Assembly (NCBI GenBank): GCA_003864495.1
Contig: PEDN01001366.1
Coordinates: 248,001 to 312,000 of the forward strand
DNA from: Nemopilema nomurai
Taxonomy: Eukaryota > Cnidaria > Scyphozoa > Rhizostomeae > Rhizostomatidae
DNA length: 64,000 nt
Reading direction: 5' to 3'
Part shown: piece after piece, positions 1 to 14,000 of the stretch
Layout of the letters: each line of letters begins with the position of its first letter
Numbering within the stretch: the stretch's first letter is position 1
The notes under the pieces: generated by a model
The model's input: the letters and a program-made list of their open reading frames with translations, nothing else
Databases searched by the model: none
What the model was told of the DNA's origin: nothing
Program-made: the position numbers and the translations under genes

Positions 1-220
1 AAGAAACATTTTCTAATGTAAACACTCCTGTGCTCTTTCTTGAGCATTAGCCTATGAATAATACATGAAGTCTTGGCTATGTCAGCGCTTTCCTTCTGCA
101 TATTTTCCACTCTAACTAACAAAAAGAATTAGGCCACGATGCATAAAAGCTACTACTGTTCAAATAAACTGATGATCAAATCTGCAATTTTAATTGAAGG
201 TGAAGCTTATCAAAAGATAC

Positions 221-314
221 CTAATTCTTCTTCGCTAGACTCTCCCTCATCTTCTTCTTTTTCGTCATTTTCCACGGTTAAAGGTTCCGTTGCTTTTTTC
301 TCTTCATCGGCCAT
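221..314 (-). CDS. Putative first coding exon of an unidentified minus-strand gene (partial, runs off left edge)
   Basis: The minus strand reads ATG at 314 followed by 31 codons of a very acidic peptide (starts MADEEKKATEPL, ends in a Glu/Ser-rich stretch) and then a good donor, G|GTATCT, at 220/221 in phase 1. If unspliced the frame stops three codons later, so splicing is the better reading. Such Glu/Asp/Ser-rich starts occur in many nuclear proteins and do not identify the gene. Two E2F-like sites lie about 180 and 265 bp upstream of the ATG, which suggests a cell-cycle gene, but this is inference. No further exon can be recognised in positions 1-220. It could instead be a chance acidic ORF. 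Confidence 0.4.
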
Positions 315-487
315 GGTCTCCTAGCAGACACAGGCCAAAATGAAAATCTTAAGACTTCAGTGCGACAGTTAGATAAAAATGCTGTCATATCAAAGGGAGA
401 GGCGGTTTCTCTTACTCTGATACCATCAATTTATGACAGGCATGGAAATAAAGGAAATCTGCAACTTTGACATACCATGTTTTCGAC

Positions 488-584
488 TTTCCCGCTCGCC
501 ATTAACGTCTTCTCTCTTTCAATCGAGTACTCTTGGTCACGTGATCTGTGTTCCAGATCTCTGAAGTGCATAAAAGGCGGGAAA
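488..584 (-). promoter_or_regulatory. Two E2F-like sites upstream of the left-edge exon
   Basis: TTTCCCGC occurs at 488-495 and its reverse complement GCGGGAAA at 577-584. Both match the E2F/DP consensus TTTSSCGC exactly and sit 174-270 bp upstream of the putative ATG at 314. The pairing and position fit a proximal cell-cycle promoter. An 8-bp match by chance is possible in 64 kb, but two within 100 bp next to a start codon is less likely. Confidence 0.35.
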
Positions 585-1146
585 ATGCACCTGTCCACGT
601 TATGTTTTCCAAAACACGAGTTATGGAAAACGTTAGAGAAATCAAGATGCTAATAATGAACCGTATTAAATTCAGATTCTCTATTCGTGTTATCTTACTT
701 TAAGTCCAGGTTAAAGCTCATCTTACACAAAGTTTCTTTGAGGGTTATCATCAGTGGCAGTTTTAGGAACTCTTGGACCGAAGTTATCTGCAGGGCCCTT
801 GTTTGGAAATTGTTTGTTAGTCAAGATTATTCTTCAAGTTATTTTCGATTTGAATCGTTATGCCTCAAGGTGGTGCCTTGCATTATACTAACTATTCGAA
901 TCGTATTTTTTCAGGTTTTTTTGAAGATTTTTCGTTGAAAAAAAGTTTATTCTACATGGAGAATTTGATATCCTGTAATTTCTTTTCGACATTTTCTTAG
1001 ATGCAGGCCCCTTCTGGGTTAGCAAAAGCACCCCAAGCGTGAAAACCTCCCATTTTAGGGTTTTTCTAAAAATGATTCTAACCCCCTCCTTGTTATACCC
1101 CTCCCTACAATTAAGAACTTCAGAGTAAATAGCCAGGGCTCTTCTA

Positions 1147-1204
1147 CCCTGGGTACCAGACCCCCTATGTATCAATTTACATATTGTGAATCTGGTAACC
1201 CAGG
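1147..1204. repeat. Short inverted repeat (hairpin)
   Basis: The left arm CCCTGGGTACCAGA (1147-1160) is almost perfectly complementary to the right arm TCTGGTAACCCAGG (1191-1204), with one bulged base and a loop of about 30 bp. It looks like part of a dispersed foldback repeat. No transposase is associated with it. Confidence 0.45.
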
Positions 1205-2047
1205 CTCCTCGAGATGCATTCCATGACACTTAATGAGCTAATTTTCTACTGAACCTAAATTGACGGCAGAAGCTGTTTTTAAAAGTTTGTTACGATCAAA
1301 ACGTTGTTACGAAGACGATTTTAAAAAGAACCTCTTCTCTGAAGCCAGTGGCTGTTTGAAAAAGCAGCAAAAGTAGATATGATCACTTCCTTGTTCTGTC
1401 AGATTTCGGTATCCATTGCTTGTTTATAATCAACCGTTTGCAACTTGATTGTGAAGTAAGTCCAGTTTTCATGTTTTGATTACTTCTCTGCAAGACTCAT
1501 TTTGTTTTCTAGATTTATTAACCCTCGGCATCTGTGAAATTCTGATTTCTTTAGAGGCTCAACGGAATTTTTCAAATTTATCGTTCATTTCAAGGCAAAT
1601 TCAAAGCACAGCAAAGCCAAATTCAGTTCCATATTGGATTGCTATGAGTTATAAAAATTTATCAAAAATTTGTCTTAAGTTTCCTCGAACACGATTCTAA
1701 GTTTTCAAAAGTCCCTTCAGAAGCACACATATATACATAATTTATTCTATCCAGTTTTGGCAGCAAAATAGCTTATGTGGACCTGCCTTAGCATGTGTCG
1801 TTACTTAGAGGCAATGAGAGTAAAATACAAAGAGATTGACAAAAGTATAACAAGCACAATTTACTCAATCCTCACAATATATAAGATTGCAGCTGAAGTA
1901 AATATGCATAAATCGCAAGACGAAATAAACAAGAGGGACTTTTCATATGATACAAAACTACATTTTCACATTACAAACCAAAGGCAACTATTTACATTAA
2001 CAAAAATAAGGGCCTGCATATTTTTGGTATTACTGCCCCCAATGTCT

Positions 2048-5000
2048 TTAAATTCTTTGGTATGAAACAGCCCCTGGGGTGCCTTGGGGAAACAGCGTCC
2101 CTGGGCTATGCATCAAATCGACAATAAATGTATCCGGGGGGTAACGTAAACCACCAGCCTGAAATGAAGAGAAGTCATTGAAGCAATTTAAATTTTAAGG
2201 GACGTTAGAATCATGAAAATGGGGGGGGGGCGGCAGACAAGAAAGGGACAAATGGCCAATTCCATTTTTGACTTGCAAGGGGAACTTTTGTATGGTTCAC
2301 CAATATTTGGGGCTTCTATGCCCACCCCCTGGCACTCCAGCTTCTACGTCACTGTTGAAAGTCATAAGGAAATGGCAATAAAGGTAGATTATCAACAGCT
2401 TGTGAGTTCCTATGGGAAATTGCACTTTTCCTTTATACTGAATTGAAGACTTCCTAAAATCATCAAAGATGGAAGCAGCTAATCTTCCCCCAATTCCCGT
2501 GGCTTTCAAATAAAAGTTAGTGGTTGATATCAAAGATAGGATTTTGGAATTGTTCGTTGTTCACTTGATTCTGAATGCATATTTAGGCACCATGTAAACG
2601 TGCGGTGCGATAAAACACAAAGGCAAATGTTAGATTTCTTCAATAGATAGGCCCAGCCGCATGCCACTGTAATGGGTTATTGAATTCAGAGTAGTAGTTG
2701 CCCACTATAGTTAGGCATGGCCACAAAATTAACTACCTCCCTCTGATCTACATATTCACTGTCACATAGCTTAGTATTAGTTACTTTGTTAACCAACAAC
2801 AATAAGTGGTGGTGAACCCACTAGATAAGGGCACGTGATCAAGCCCGAGGGCATGTAAGCAAATTAGGAATCGAGAACCCGAGCACGTGATCAAGCCCAA
2901 GGGCATGTAAGCAAATTGGAAATTGAGAACAAGTGCACGTGATCAAGCCCAAGGGCATGTAAGCAAATTAGAAATTGAGAACAAGTGCACGTGATATACC
3001 TGTTCTGGGTTGCATAACCTAACTTCGTTCCACGCCCTGCCATATTCCCCACGAACCAAGGAACAGGAAAGGCCAATTCTGTCCGCAATGGTCTGAGTCA
3101 AAAGATGAAAAGCTATCATTAACCTACATCTTTTGAAAATAATAAAATCAAGGTATCCAACTTCAGACTATTCTTTAAAAAATATCAATGAAATCAAAAG
3201 GTATCAGCAGTTACTTGCTATAAACATGAATAAATCCACGGCATGAATAAATGTTTACTTTAAAATTATCACTTATGGTTCTGTCTTGAACATCGCGTCG
3301 GTAGAGCGTAGGCGTAAATGAAACTCCATATCGTCGAATTTTGCTTTAAATATATACAAAACGTCACTATGTACAACTATAACGTAACTTGTTAGCCCAT
3401 CATAAGCTTATATCGTGTCTTCATCATAACTTAACTACTACCAAGACCTGACCTTACAATATAGGGCGTGAATATAACACGTTAGAATACTGGGGCGAGT
3501 AGGAATCCCCCATAATGGCGTGGGCTGCGAAAATATACTAACTTCACAACAGGTTCTGAATATCCACCTGATCAATACTATAAAACAGAGCGTTATTGGC
3601 AATCATCAAAACTTCGTACCTTAAAAAGCAAGGCTCGATGGTAATATATCCCAGATTGCACTTCTCCAATTGGAATCACGTTGGAATTCAAGTCCAGCTT
3701 CAACTGGCTGATTGGCAGTTCGAAACTGAACTTCGCAACTTCGTCTTTCAAAATAGGCCCACCCATCTTTGAACTGACAAACCTTGAAACAAAAATTAGA
3801 GATGTACAAACGAGCGGGGAAACTTTGATTACTCAAACTATTGGGAAAAATGCATCGCCATTTTCAAGTAGGACAATATAATAGCTTATTTGCCACTGCT
3901 ACAGAACATTGCTGCTTAGAACTTTAAAAAGAGTTTTGGAAAAGTATAACAACATTTGCACAAATCCTCTTCTTCGAAATTTTCTTTTCATGCTTGATCG
4001 CTTAAATTTGTCTTCCATGAATTTGATTACTGGAAGGCATCTGTTATGCCAAACAAACATTTTCCAAGAAGGCAATGAGACTTTCTATGGTGCAGTTGAA
4101 TGACTGAAAATCCATCACTTATTTAATACTTTGCACCATTATTAAATTGTTTAAGCAGAAAACACCGTCATGGACAGTAAAATAATGATTTTAATAGAAA
4201 CTACAGCACAACTATTGGTTGCCAAACATTAACTTGTAGTTGTTCTTGTTGAAAAGAGTGATGAATGTTAAACATACTTAGCTAGAGCCTCGATTTGATT
4301 TCTCGTCGTTTCCAGGAAAATTTCTTTGTCGTTTTGCAATGTTCAATATGCTTCGATAGCTTCTCATCAAACGGAGGATGCCATTGAATCGAGGTTTTTT
4401 TCTTCACGTGTAACGATTCAGCTTGCTGTGAATTCTCTTGCTGTTTTCTGCTGAGTTTCATCGCTAGTTGTCTTTTCATCCTTCATCCTACTTTTACTGT
4501 CAAAAACATTGGAGAGATTGATTAAATATGTACGTAGAGTTAAGAATATTAATAGGTGTTCTTAGCAATGTATACAAGTCAAGTCTTTAGCTTACGAGAA
4601 ATGCTGCGTGCCAACAGCGAAATGGCCCCTAATAACAGAGCCCCAAGATGTTCCTGTGGTAATACCTAAGTGACAAGTGACAGAAATGGGACAACTCAAG
4701 TTACCGATCCTACACATAATGCAACCACTATGGTGCCTCTGAAATTACAACATAAAAAAGCAAGAAAAGAGGCCATCATAATTACCCGACACACAAAAAT
4801 GCGAAGAAGACTTACGAACGCGCATCGACGCGGGATTTCGTGGGTTTCATTGGGCTCGCTTTGTCCGGAACTGTTTGCTGGACTTCAATTCGCGGGATTA
4901 CTTTTGGATTATAATTATTGTTATCATTGCTGAAAGGGAAATAGTGCACGATAAGGTATGGAAATAGAAGGAAAACAACAAAATTGCTGATTTACACCGC

Positions 5001-8000
5001 GAAGAAGTATAAGCACAGCGATTTCACTACTTAGACCAGTCGTCGGTTCAAAGTCCGATAACCTGGAGCTTCCTCACACTAGCCACCAGTGGATCAGTTT
5101 ATTTGGGTTGCATTGATCACCCATCAGTGGGCTGTTTATCAGTTCTCTGAATATACTGCTAGTGCATTGTCAAAACAATGACTTATATATTATTAATAAT
5201 GAATGATGATTTGATTTGAGGACTAGACTTCAGATCTGTAAACACTGATGTCTCACTTGGTTTTGTGCTTTGCAACATTGACAAGGAAAACCGGTCTGCG
5301 TTGGTCCACGCCCTCTTTGCTGAGACTCTCTAGAGACGGGATGTCACTTCCCTCTTTCACCTAAGAGCAAAAGCATTTCACTTATTTGGAGGATCTTCTC
5401 AGGCAGCTGGCGCCAAAAAAAACAGATAATGGCGACCTCACTCTCCATTCAACAACATGACCGTGGCTCACATGAAAAAAGTACTGTGGTAATTCACATA
5501 TCTCTATGGACTTTCTGCGACTCAAATATATTTTTAACTGTATTACAGTCTAAGCCAGTCTCAGAACTGTCCAAAACGTTCTCTACTCCCGGAACGGATC
5601 TTCTTTTTCAGAAAGCCAACCTAATCGCAAAGGATACTGTTCCTCGATACATTAATCTTCTTTTAGTCGTTTTCTTGGCTATGTTTTAAAAACTTCACTG
5701 TCTTAAGCAAAAAAATCCACTTGATGACATAAAAATATGTTTGAGAAAATCTTATGATTATCAAGAAAAGCCTTATCCTTCGATGACCCTGCGAAGATTA
5801 ATATTCACGTGAAAGGCATTACCCTTCCCATGTCATAGAAGCCGTCCGTTATAATGTTGTCTGGCTTTAGAACTCCAGTTAGGCTGTACTTTGCAGACAG
5901 GTTACTGTCTAAGACTCGTTCCAGTGCAGCCTCGGTAAATGGTGATTTCCTTGAATTCGATTGGTTGAGATCTTGCAACACTGACAGTCCACTAAAATCA
6001 CAAGGGAGCAAGGTATTCTAAGATATTAATATATTCAAGCTACAGTCATTCGAAAGGTTCATTGCAACACAGCGTCGTGTTATTTAAACGGTTTTGCTTA
6101 GGTAATTCTTGTTCATCCGAATATTCTGTTGCCAATACTCCAGCATCAATAGCATTTTTACCACTACGGTCATCCCACTTTTAATTCAGCTACCAATATA
6201 TTTCTTTAAGTCATTTACATTTTTTTGAATTCTTATACATCTAACTCACTCTCTATACATTTCATTTGTTAATTAGTTGAATCAAAAAAAACTCACAAGA
6301 ACTTTTAAAGTTCTGTTTACAAGAATAGACTCTATAACTAATGTTATAACTCTAGACATGAATGTTTTACACATTTTAATAAACTTTAATCAATTTTTAC
6401 CAAATAATGGAGAATTTCCAAGAAAAAAACTCGAAACCTTAACATGTTATCTTGATAATCCAAAGCTCTTACCCTAACTTCGTAACCTCAGCGGATAACT
6501 CGTTGTCAACGCAACAGAGCGTCATTGCCCATGATGCATTGCGGCGAACACTTTCATGATTTGATTTCAGCAAGTTTATAAGATGAGGTAGGCCACCTTC
6601 ATTGAACAGCTGAGGATTAATCGAAAAGTCGATGATTGGCTGATTTCTCAAATGATCCTAATGGACACTGTAGGTTTTAACGATTTAAGAAGAGATAGCT
6701 TAGATTTCAGCGATTTCTACTGAAATGACTTTGACCATGTTATTTACGAAAACTCTTTGATGCAGAGGGTGCGACTTTTCGCATTTCTAAAGCATGGAAT
6801 AGGGTAAACGCAGGTATAGTACACTGTTGAGACAACTAATTTTGTAAAAAGTAATGATACTCTGAAACTATATAAAGTTCTGCATCGTGGCAACACGACA
6901 ATCAGTCGTTACGGAAACTAAAACCCATAGAACATTAAGAACATGGCAGCCAAGATAACAGCGGTATACCTCTTGCCTTGCATCGTTGTCACAGAGTAAA
7001 GCGGAGAGAAGATGACAAGACTTATTTTGGACATCCGTGTCACTATTGAAAGAAGATCACACAAGATAAGGCAAAGAAAACATTTCAGGATGCCAGCTAC
7101 CTAACGCTTTTCTGGGAGAACTGACCTTCAAATTTACTCTTCTTTTTAGTTAATTGAGGAATGTATTTTCATTATTCATCATGCAAGCAAAATTCCTAAC
7201 GAGTTCCAAGGCCGGAGATTCAGCAATGCAGTAAAACTAGGCCTAATTTTCAAGTGCCTCATTAAAGAATGGGGCTTACTAGATACTTTAAAAGCTCTAC
7301 GAACTTTGACCTTCCATTAGCAGTAAACGGAACACGGCTAATACTATTGTCTCCCCTGGTCGTGGAAATAATTGGGCAAAAACAGAAGAGAAGGATTAAC
7401 TTACTCCGATTGCATTGTTATGATAAGACTAGAGATCACGCCTAGCCTGAGCATGTCAGACCTCCAGGAATCTAAAAAGATTAAATTTCATGTAACTGAA
7501 AGATAAAGGTATTGATTATACAGCTAATTGTTTGATAAATTAGTAGATTGATAAATAAATCGGTGGATGGAAAGATGGATGGATAGATTGATTGGATGAA
7601 TTGGATGATGGATTGGATTAGAATGAACTCGACTTAATTTGATTGGGCAGAATTGGATTGGATGGATGAATGGAGCTTAGGTTGGATTAGGTGGATGAAC
7701 AGATGGGCGGATTGAAAGGATGCATGGATTGGACTGAATTGAATTGGACTGAATTTGGATTTGACTGAATTGAATTGGACTGAATTGCATTGGTTTTGAC
7801 TCGATGGATGGAATGGATTTGAGGTTGGTTTGGGGGTTAAATTCGATTGGTGGGATGAATCAATAGATGGATGGAGATAGGAAAAGGAAAGGGTACGAAG
7901 AGAAAGGAAGGTAGGACGGAAAGTAAGGAAGAGGAAGTAAGGAAAAGGAGGGTAGGAAGAATTGCTAGTGAGTATCGAGGAAGCCTCACCATCTTGGGCC

Positions 8001-11000
8001 AGGTTTGTCAAACAAACTGCAGCGTGGCCCTGCAAGGACGGTTTATTATCTGGCAGCAGCTTAATAAGGGCGTCCAAACCACCTTTATCGACGATTTCCC
8101 TGAAAAAGGAGACAATTAGCGACCTTCTTAAAAGCACCATCTCTTGCTACCATTAAAATGAATGTAGGTCTCACTTGAGGGTCATATGCTCGTGCTCGTA
8201 ACACGAACAAAGCCTTTGAAAGTGATGTTGCAAGGTTGCTTCTATACACGTCGGGAGGTTGTTTATTTATTCCAGACTGACAGGATATAAGGAACAAATT
8301 TATTTGTTCTTGGAAGATACCATTTGAAGCTAACAGATGTGATAAATTTGATGCTAATCGCAAAAGGCGAATCTTAGACCACAAATCCGACATGCGATTC
8401 ACAGATTAATAATCAGCTGATTCACGATTCGATTGCCCTCGATTCACTGCCATCTTTGACTTGATTTGAATGATACAGACACGTGATTCAGATACAGACA
8501 TATGATGCTGGTATGATTTTCAGCGATAAGAGGCAACTCACACGCAGTTGTTGGCATTCCCAGAGCTGAGGTTGGCCAGTGCCAGAGCAATGGCCTCCTT
8601 CAGGTCTGCCGAATCGGTCTTCAGCATGCCTATCAGTGTTGGAATCCCCTCTGCAAGAGTAAATGACTTAAACAATTCAACTCAATGAACAATTTGCAAA
8701 CGCTTATAACTACAAAACCGTAAGAGATATGAAGAAAATAATAGCAGATCCGTGTTCAAGAGGCCAGATTACATCGTAATCAAAAATAAAAATTTTTCAA
8801 TGGCTAGAAAAAGCGGAACTAGTTTTCGCATACTTAAAAGTACTTAGACGTTTTGTACCACAAAGCAACTGTTCACATAAAAAATTTTGGCTGGAGTGGC
8901 CTTTAACTAGTTATGTTATATAACGTGTGATGTGGAATCTCCTTGAACTGAGGACAAAGTTCGCTTAAATATAGACTGGAAGACAGTTGATAATTCGCAG
9001 GCTCGTCGGAACCCCCGTCCCCTTTGCCCAATTTGAATGAGAAGGAATACAATGGGCAGCAATCCCCCATGAATTTCGTTCCAACGGCACTGGTTTAAAA
9101 CCAGTTGTGAAACATTATATGATATTTGCAACCACTAAGAATGAAGGAACAATTGCAACCGCAACCAGAGAATTAAAGTCACGTTGTACATGCACGTGAC
9201 TTGCAACACATACCAAGCTTCCCAATGAAATCTCTGCTGCTCAGATTCTCAGACATTGCAGCCAGCGCCTTCGCAGAGGCCATACTGACATCTGCACTCT
9301 GAAATTTTATTCATATAACATTAATTGGGCTAATGTGAAGCAGCCCTAATTGCACCTATTGGAATTTTTCGCAACTCCACCATCAATCAGGGTTTGAGTT
9401 AAGCTACAATACAGATTGTGTAGTCAGTCCACAACGTTTAATTAAAGATTAAAAAATTGTAAATCTCTTAGAAAAGCAGCCGCTTACAGATACAGAGAGG
9501 CTGAATACGTTAGAGTCGCATGTGATTCAAGTAGCTGATGGATACCTCTCCAGTTAACAGCGTAATCAATGTCTTCTCTGTCTCCTGTTCATGGAAAATG
9601 CGCCGGTTGTCCTCTATGGGAGATAGATAGCAAGATAGAAGGTAGCAACAAGGAAACTTGGCTAGGTGGGTGATTGTTAGCTTTAATGAGACGCGTAGGG
9701 TAAGCGTCTCATCGAAGCCAAGTTATGTAAACGAGTGCTGTACAGTTCTATTCTACATTATGGTAAGTAAAATGCTCATTGTGGGTCGAGTTAATGTCGA
9801 TAGGGTGAAAGTTTAGCAGGTTCTTATACTCGCCATTTAGGGAGGTATCGGTGAACTGAATGATTTAATCAACGAAGCTATCGATAGAAACAATGTACCA
9901 TCCCATTGATCAATCAGCAAAGTCGATCAACCATCTCAGTCGATCAACCATCTCAGTCGATCAAACACCCCGATCAACAAATCACCCAAGCCAATCAACC
10001 AACCCAGTCGATCAATCACTTAAATTCAGGTCAAGGCCTAATACTTCTCTTTTCGTACCCGCCCATCGATATTGCTCCATATTCTTGAAGAAGAAAATTG
10101 GTGGAACTGCTTGGGAGGTCAAATAGAGGAGCTTAAGACGCCTAGCTGACAAAGGAGAGCCAAGACTTACCACTTTTGGAACACCCCGCAATGACAGTGG
10201 CCTACGAAGAAGGATCATCATCAATTAGATGCCTTAATAACAATAACAGCAATACAAAACAATTATTTTTAGTAATCAACAAGATTTCTGAATTGTGGCA
10301 ATTCAGACTTTCTATTTTGCCAAAGTTTCCATTTTTTTAAATAAACCAAATCTCAGCTAATTGCTCTTTGGATATATCATACTGTAAATCATTTCTTACT
10401 GCGAACTTCTGCACTTCTGTGTTTGTGGATTCTGCGATGAAAGCTAAAAGCTTAGTGAAGACACCGGTGCTTTGTATGAGCTGGAAAGGAAAAGCATAAA
10501 AGCTGTGATAAAATTAAATGGAAAACCTAAAGTAATGATGGTAAAAGTCTTTAATGGGAATAGAAGAGGAGACGTAAGAAAAGAGGGCCCATCGTGTGCA
10601 TTGATTGGTTGAAATTCAAGATCATTAACCAATTCCAAATGCAGCTATACAATTAAAAGCAATCAAAAAATCCTATGCCTATCAAAAATTAAAATCAAGT
10701 CACTAGATCACTTCCAATCCTAGAAAAAAGTACTAACCTAATAAAGAAACAAGAATGCAGATAATGAAAGAAACGGGTAAGATCTGAAAAGACATATGTT
10801 ACGAAAGAATACAGAGAATATAGCACGGTGAAAAAAGACATTTGCATCAAAATGAGAAACGCTTAGAAACTAACCTGGACTGTTTCGAAGTCCCTCAGAC
10901 AATTGGACAAAACTTGTAAACACAGCACGTGAAGATCTTCAAACTCCTGCAATTGTTAGTCAGCACAGAGAAACGTTAAGTCATGAAAACAATTAATAGT

Positions 11001-14000
11001 TAACGTCAATTTCAATAATGAGGAAAAGGCTGTTTACTGAGCATGTCTTTACTAATGACTTCAATTTTTCATGCTTGCCCAAATAAAGGAAAACTTCTAC
11101 TTTCGAAGATATCACATAGAGAGCAAGCTACCAAAATGACGTCATCATCTACTAACCAATAATGAACGATGGAAAAATTAAATAGAACACAGTTCATAAT
11201 CTTTTGATTAAACGAATGTCAAATGTCCCACCTTTTTGCCGATAATGTCAACTAACTTGTCCAGTCCTCCAAGATCCCTAATGGCAGTTCTGTTTTCAGC
11301 TACAAAAAAATAGAGGGATAAGCATCTCGGTAAACTGTGTAAGCTTTCTTTGCGGTTGAAAGGCAAATGACAGCAAAAAAGAATAAGAATACAAGGTTAA
11401 GGATAAAACCAAGCCAAAGCGTATCTAGAATAAAGAAAAGCGCTTTCTTCATTAACCTGTACCACGTTGGATATAGAGCATAATTTTTCAATAGCTTTAG
11501 GGGCAATGATTTGTACATAGCTAGGATATATGCGAGTTTAAATTGAATTTTCAAGAAACTGTAGCTAGTTGTCTGTCCTTGTTGACTGGACTGTCATTTT
11601 TAAAAAATTGTCAATCTAGTTGTCACGTCTGACATTATATAATACCATGACCATTGATATCCAATCGTTTGCTTGACAGCTCTAGCTTTGAGAACAGAAA
11701 GATTACAATGTCCAAAAAGATACTCACTATCCATTGAAGCCCTGTTCAGGCAAACCAGGGTAAGCTCTTGGATCACTGGATAATCTGAATCAAGCAACTT
11801 CAAAATCGGTTCGATTCCTGCAAGAAATTATGTCTGTATAGAAGCGTGCAAAGACGAATGGAGAATTGCTGAAGAATTTGATAAGTGCTGAATGCTCAGT
11901 GAATAATGGAGTAGTCGTCACCAAGTGGCTGTTTAGACGGTCGAACAACTTTGCAAAACAACAACTTCCAGGCTAGTATTTCGTAGCAAAAGTGCATTTT
12001 TACCAAACTCCTGATGAGGGGTAGACCTTGGGGGCTTACCCCATCAATCCTCCCCTTTCGCAGGCACAGAGCAAAGGAACAAAGTATTGAGATTAATTTG
12101 CAATAAATAGCAACATTTTAAAGCCATATAAAATGATTGTAAAGGACAATGCTTAATAATGAAAGCATTCTTAAAAACTAGAAACGTCAAAAAGCCAAAA
12201 AGGCAAATGTGAAGGAAGATCTCAAATACTTGGTGCAACAAAGTCCTTTTACATCAGTGAAAACATTTTGATTTTGAGTTCACGCTTTCAGTGTGATAAG
12301 AGAAACCTCACATTGCATCACAACTATCCTAATTATAATTGACAAATGTATAACAAGGGGGCATTTAAAGTGAAGGACCCTACCGTTGAGTTCTTGGAAT
12401 GCAGCACGTGTTTGGAAGTCTTGCAGCAACAAGGCTATTGCTTGAATCGAGTTTTTCTATGGCAACGAAAAGATTTCTTTACAAAAAATGATTAATGCTC
12501 TGCATGTGGTCTATTGTTAAAAAATAGCATTACATAAATCAGAAGATTCGACTATTTAAACGTTTCAACATTCGCTTTCTTTGGCAGCCATTCATTCATG
12601 TTTCTCCACCTATCTAATGAAGCACTAGCAGTTTAAGGCAGCTCTGCCCAAATGATTAGAGAACAAAGCACATTGATTGATATCAAAACTATCCTTAAAC
12701 TAGGAACAACTTGTCTAAAAGGACACTGAGACTTTGATAACCCAAACAGAAGTGGGTAGCTGTATCAAATTTTCAGAACATTAAAACAAAACACAAATTT
12801 AAACAGCAGTTAACACACTGATGTTCATCGCATTCTATTAAAACATACCTGTACATCACAGTCTGTGGTTGACAGCAAATTGATAAGTGGCTCAAGGCCT
12901 CCTTTCTCAAAAATTTCAACCTTGCTAGCAAATTCCTCTGCAAAAGAAAAGATCATTCATTATAATGCTTTCCCATTAAAAAGTTTAATACGCAAATATA
13001 TGGACTCAAAAAATAAACCATTAAAGATTCTTTCCTAAAGTTATCTTACAAGTTAAAGTTATCCCTGAAGTAGGAAATCTATCAACTCAGTAAGCCCAAA
13101 CATTTTGACCATGACTATGCCAAATGTCATCTTTAGAGTAGGGCATAATGCTCAATCGATTCAAAGACTTGATCAACCACTTTTGACCATCTGGTAGTTC
13201 CTCCCTCTGATGTTTGCTGTCTTCTGCAACTGAAGTTCAAGGTGCATCAATGGCTGAATGATGCTCACAACCTGTGTTGCATCTGTTTCTTTTACTGATA
13301 CTGATACTGTTGTGGCCTTGAGGTCACTTAATCAAATAGACTGGTATCTAAAAAATTCTGATTGAATAGTCAGCAATCACCTGCCATAGATGCCATTGCA
13401 AGACTGCTGAATTCATGGCACAAAACATCCTCTGAAAAATAAATTAAGTTCATATTTATAAGCTGAAGCTTGGTACTCAAAGAAGTAAGGAATGCATGAT
13501 CTCTTATGATGAAAATGGTAAATAACCATCTAAATGAAAGTTTAAGTAAATTAATGAAAATACTTTGGCAAGACCCCTTCTCCACATGGCAAGACACTTT
13601 ATCTGAATAGATTCCTTTTTATTATTTATTTTTTATTCATGACACAAACACTGTGTAGCAATGTTTTGGGAAGTAATCAAGTGATAAAAAATCTTCTTAT
13701 ATATTCAGACCAAAGAGTGAAACAGAAATAAAAAATCAGCAAAAAGCATTTACCTTCAGGGCCAAGCAAGGCTATCAATGATGGGATACAGTCTAGGGTT
13801 CTAAGTGTCTTCCTCACGGTGCCTGAAAATGTAGATATGTCAATTTCATAGCTGTCTAGCTACAAATGTTGAACGAAGGGGCATTGTTACCCATTTGAAA
13901 GTTGGAAAAAAGGATGCTAGTGCTAGAAAAGGGCTTCAACTTTTGGTGGATGGTTTTAATCAAGTTTGCTGCCATCATTCATTAATAAAAATACTCCTTC

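Larger units (their letters stand above)
315..2047. other. Intergenic stretch between left-edge gene and the ARMC3 3' end
   Basis: Apart from the E2F-like sites and the small foldback at 1147-1204, I see no conserved coding exon here. The several short ORFs have no recognisable similarity. Confidence 0.5.

Noticed and set aside
888..1229. 113-aa minus-strand ORF
   Set aside because: It spans the short inverted repeat and low-complexity sequence and has no family resemblance; it is judged a chance ORF across a repeat.
2831..2996. Regular 52-bp repeats considered as a CRISPR-like array
   Set aside because: The repeats are contiguous tandem units without unique spacers, in an animal intron.
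3621..3836. 71-aa ORF on the minus strand
   Set aside because: It is the wrong frame of ARMC3 exon 24; the adjacent frame encodes the conserved VIPIGEV and YYHRALLFK segments with correct splice phases.
5041..5065. GGTTCAAAGTCC, considered as a tRNA B box
   Set aside because: It has one extra base compared with the B-box consensus, and no A box or cloverleaf is visible around it.
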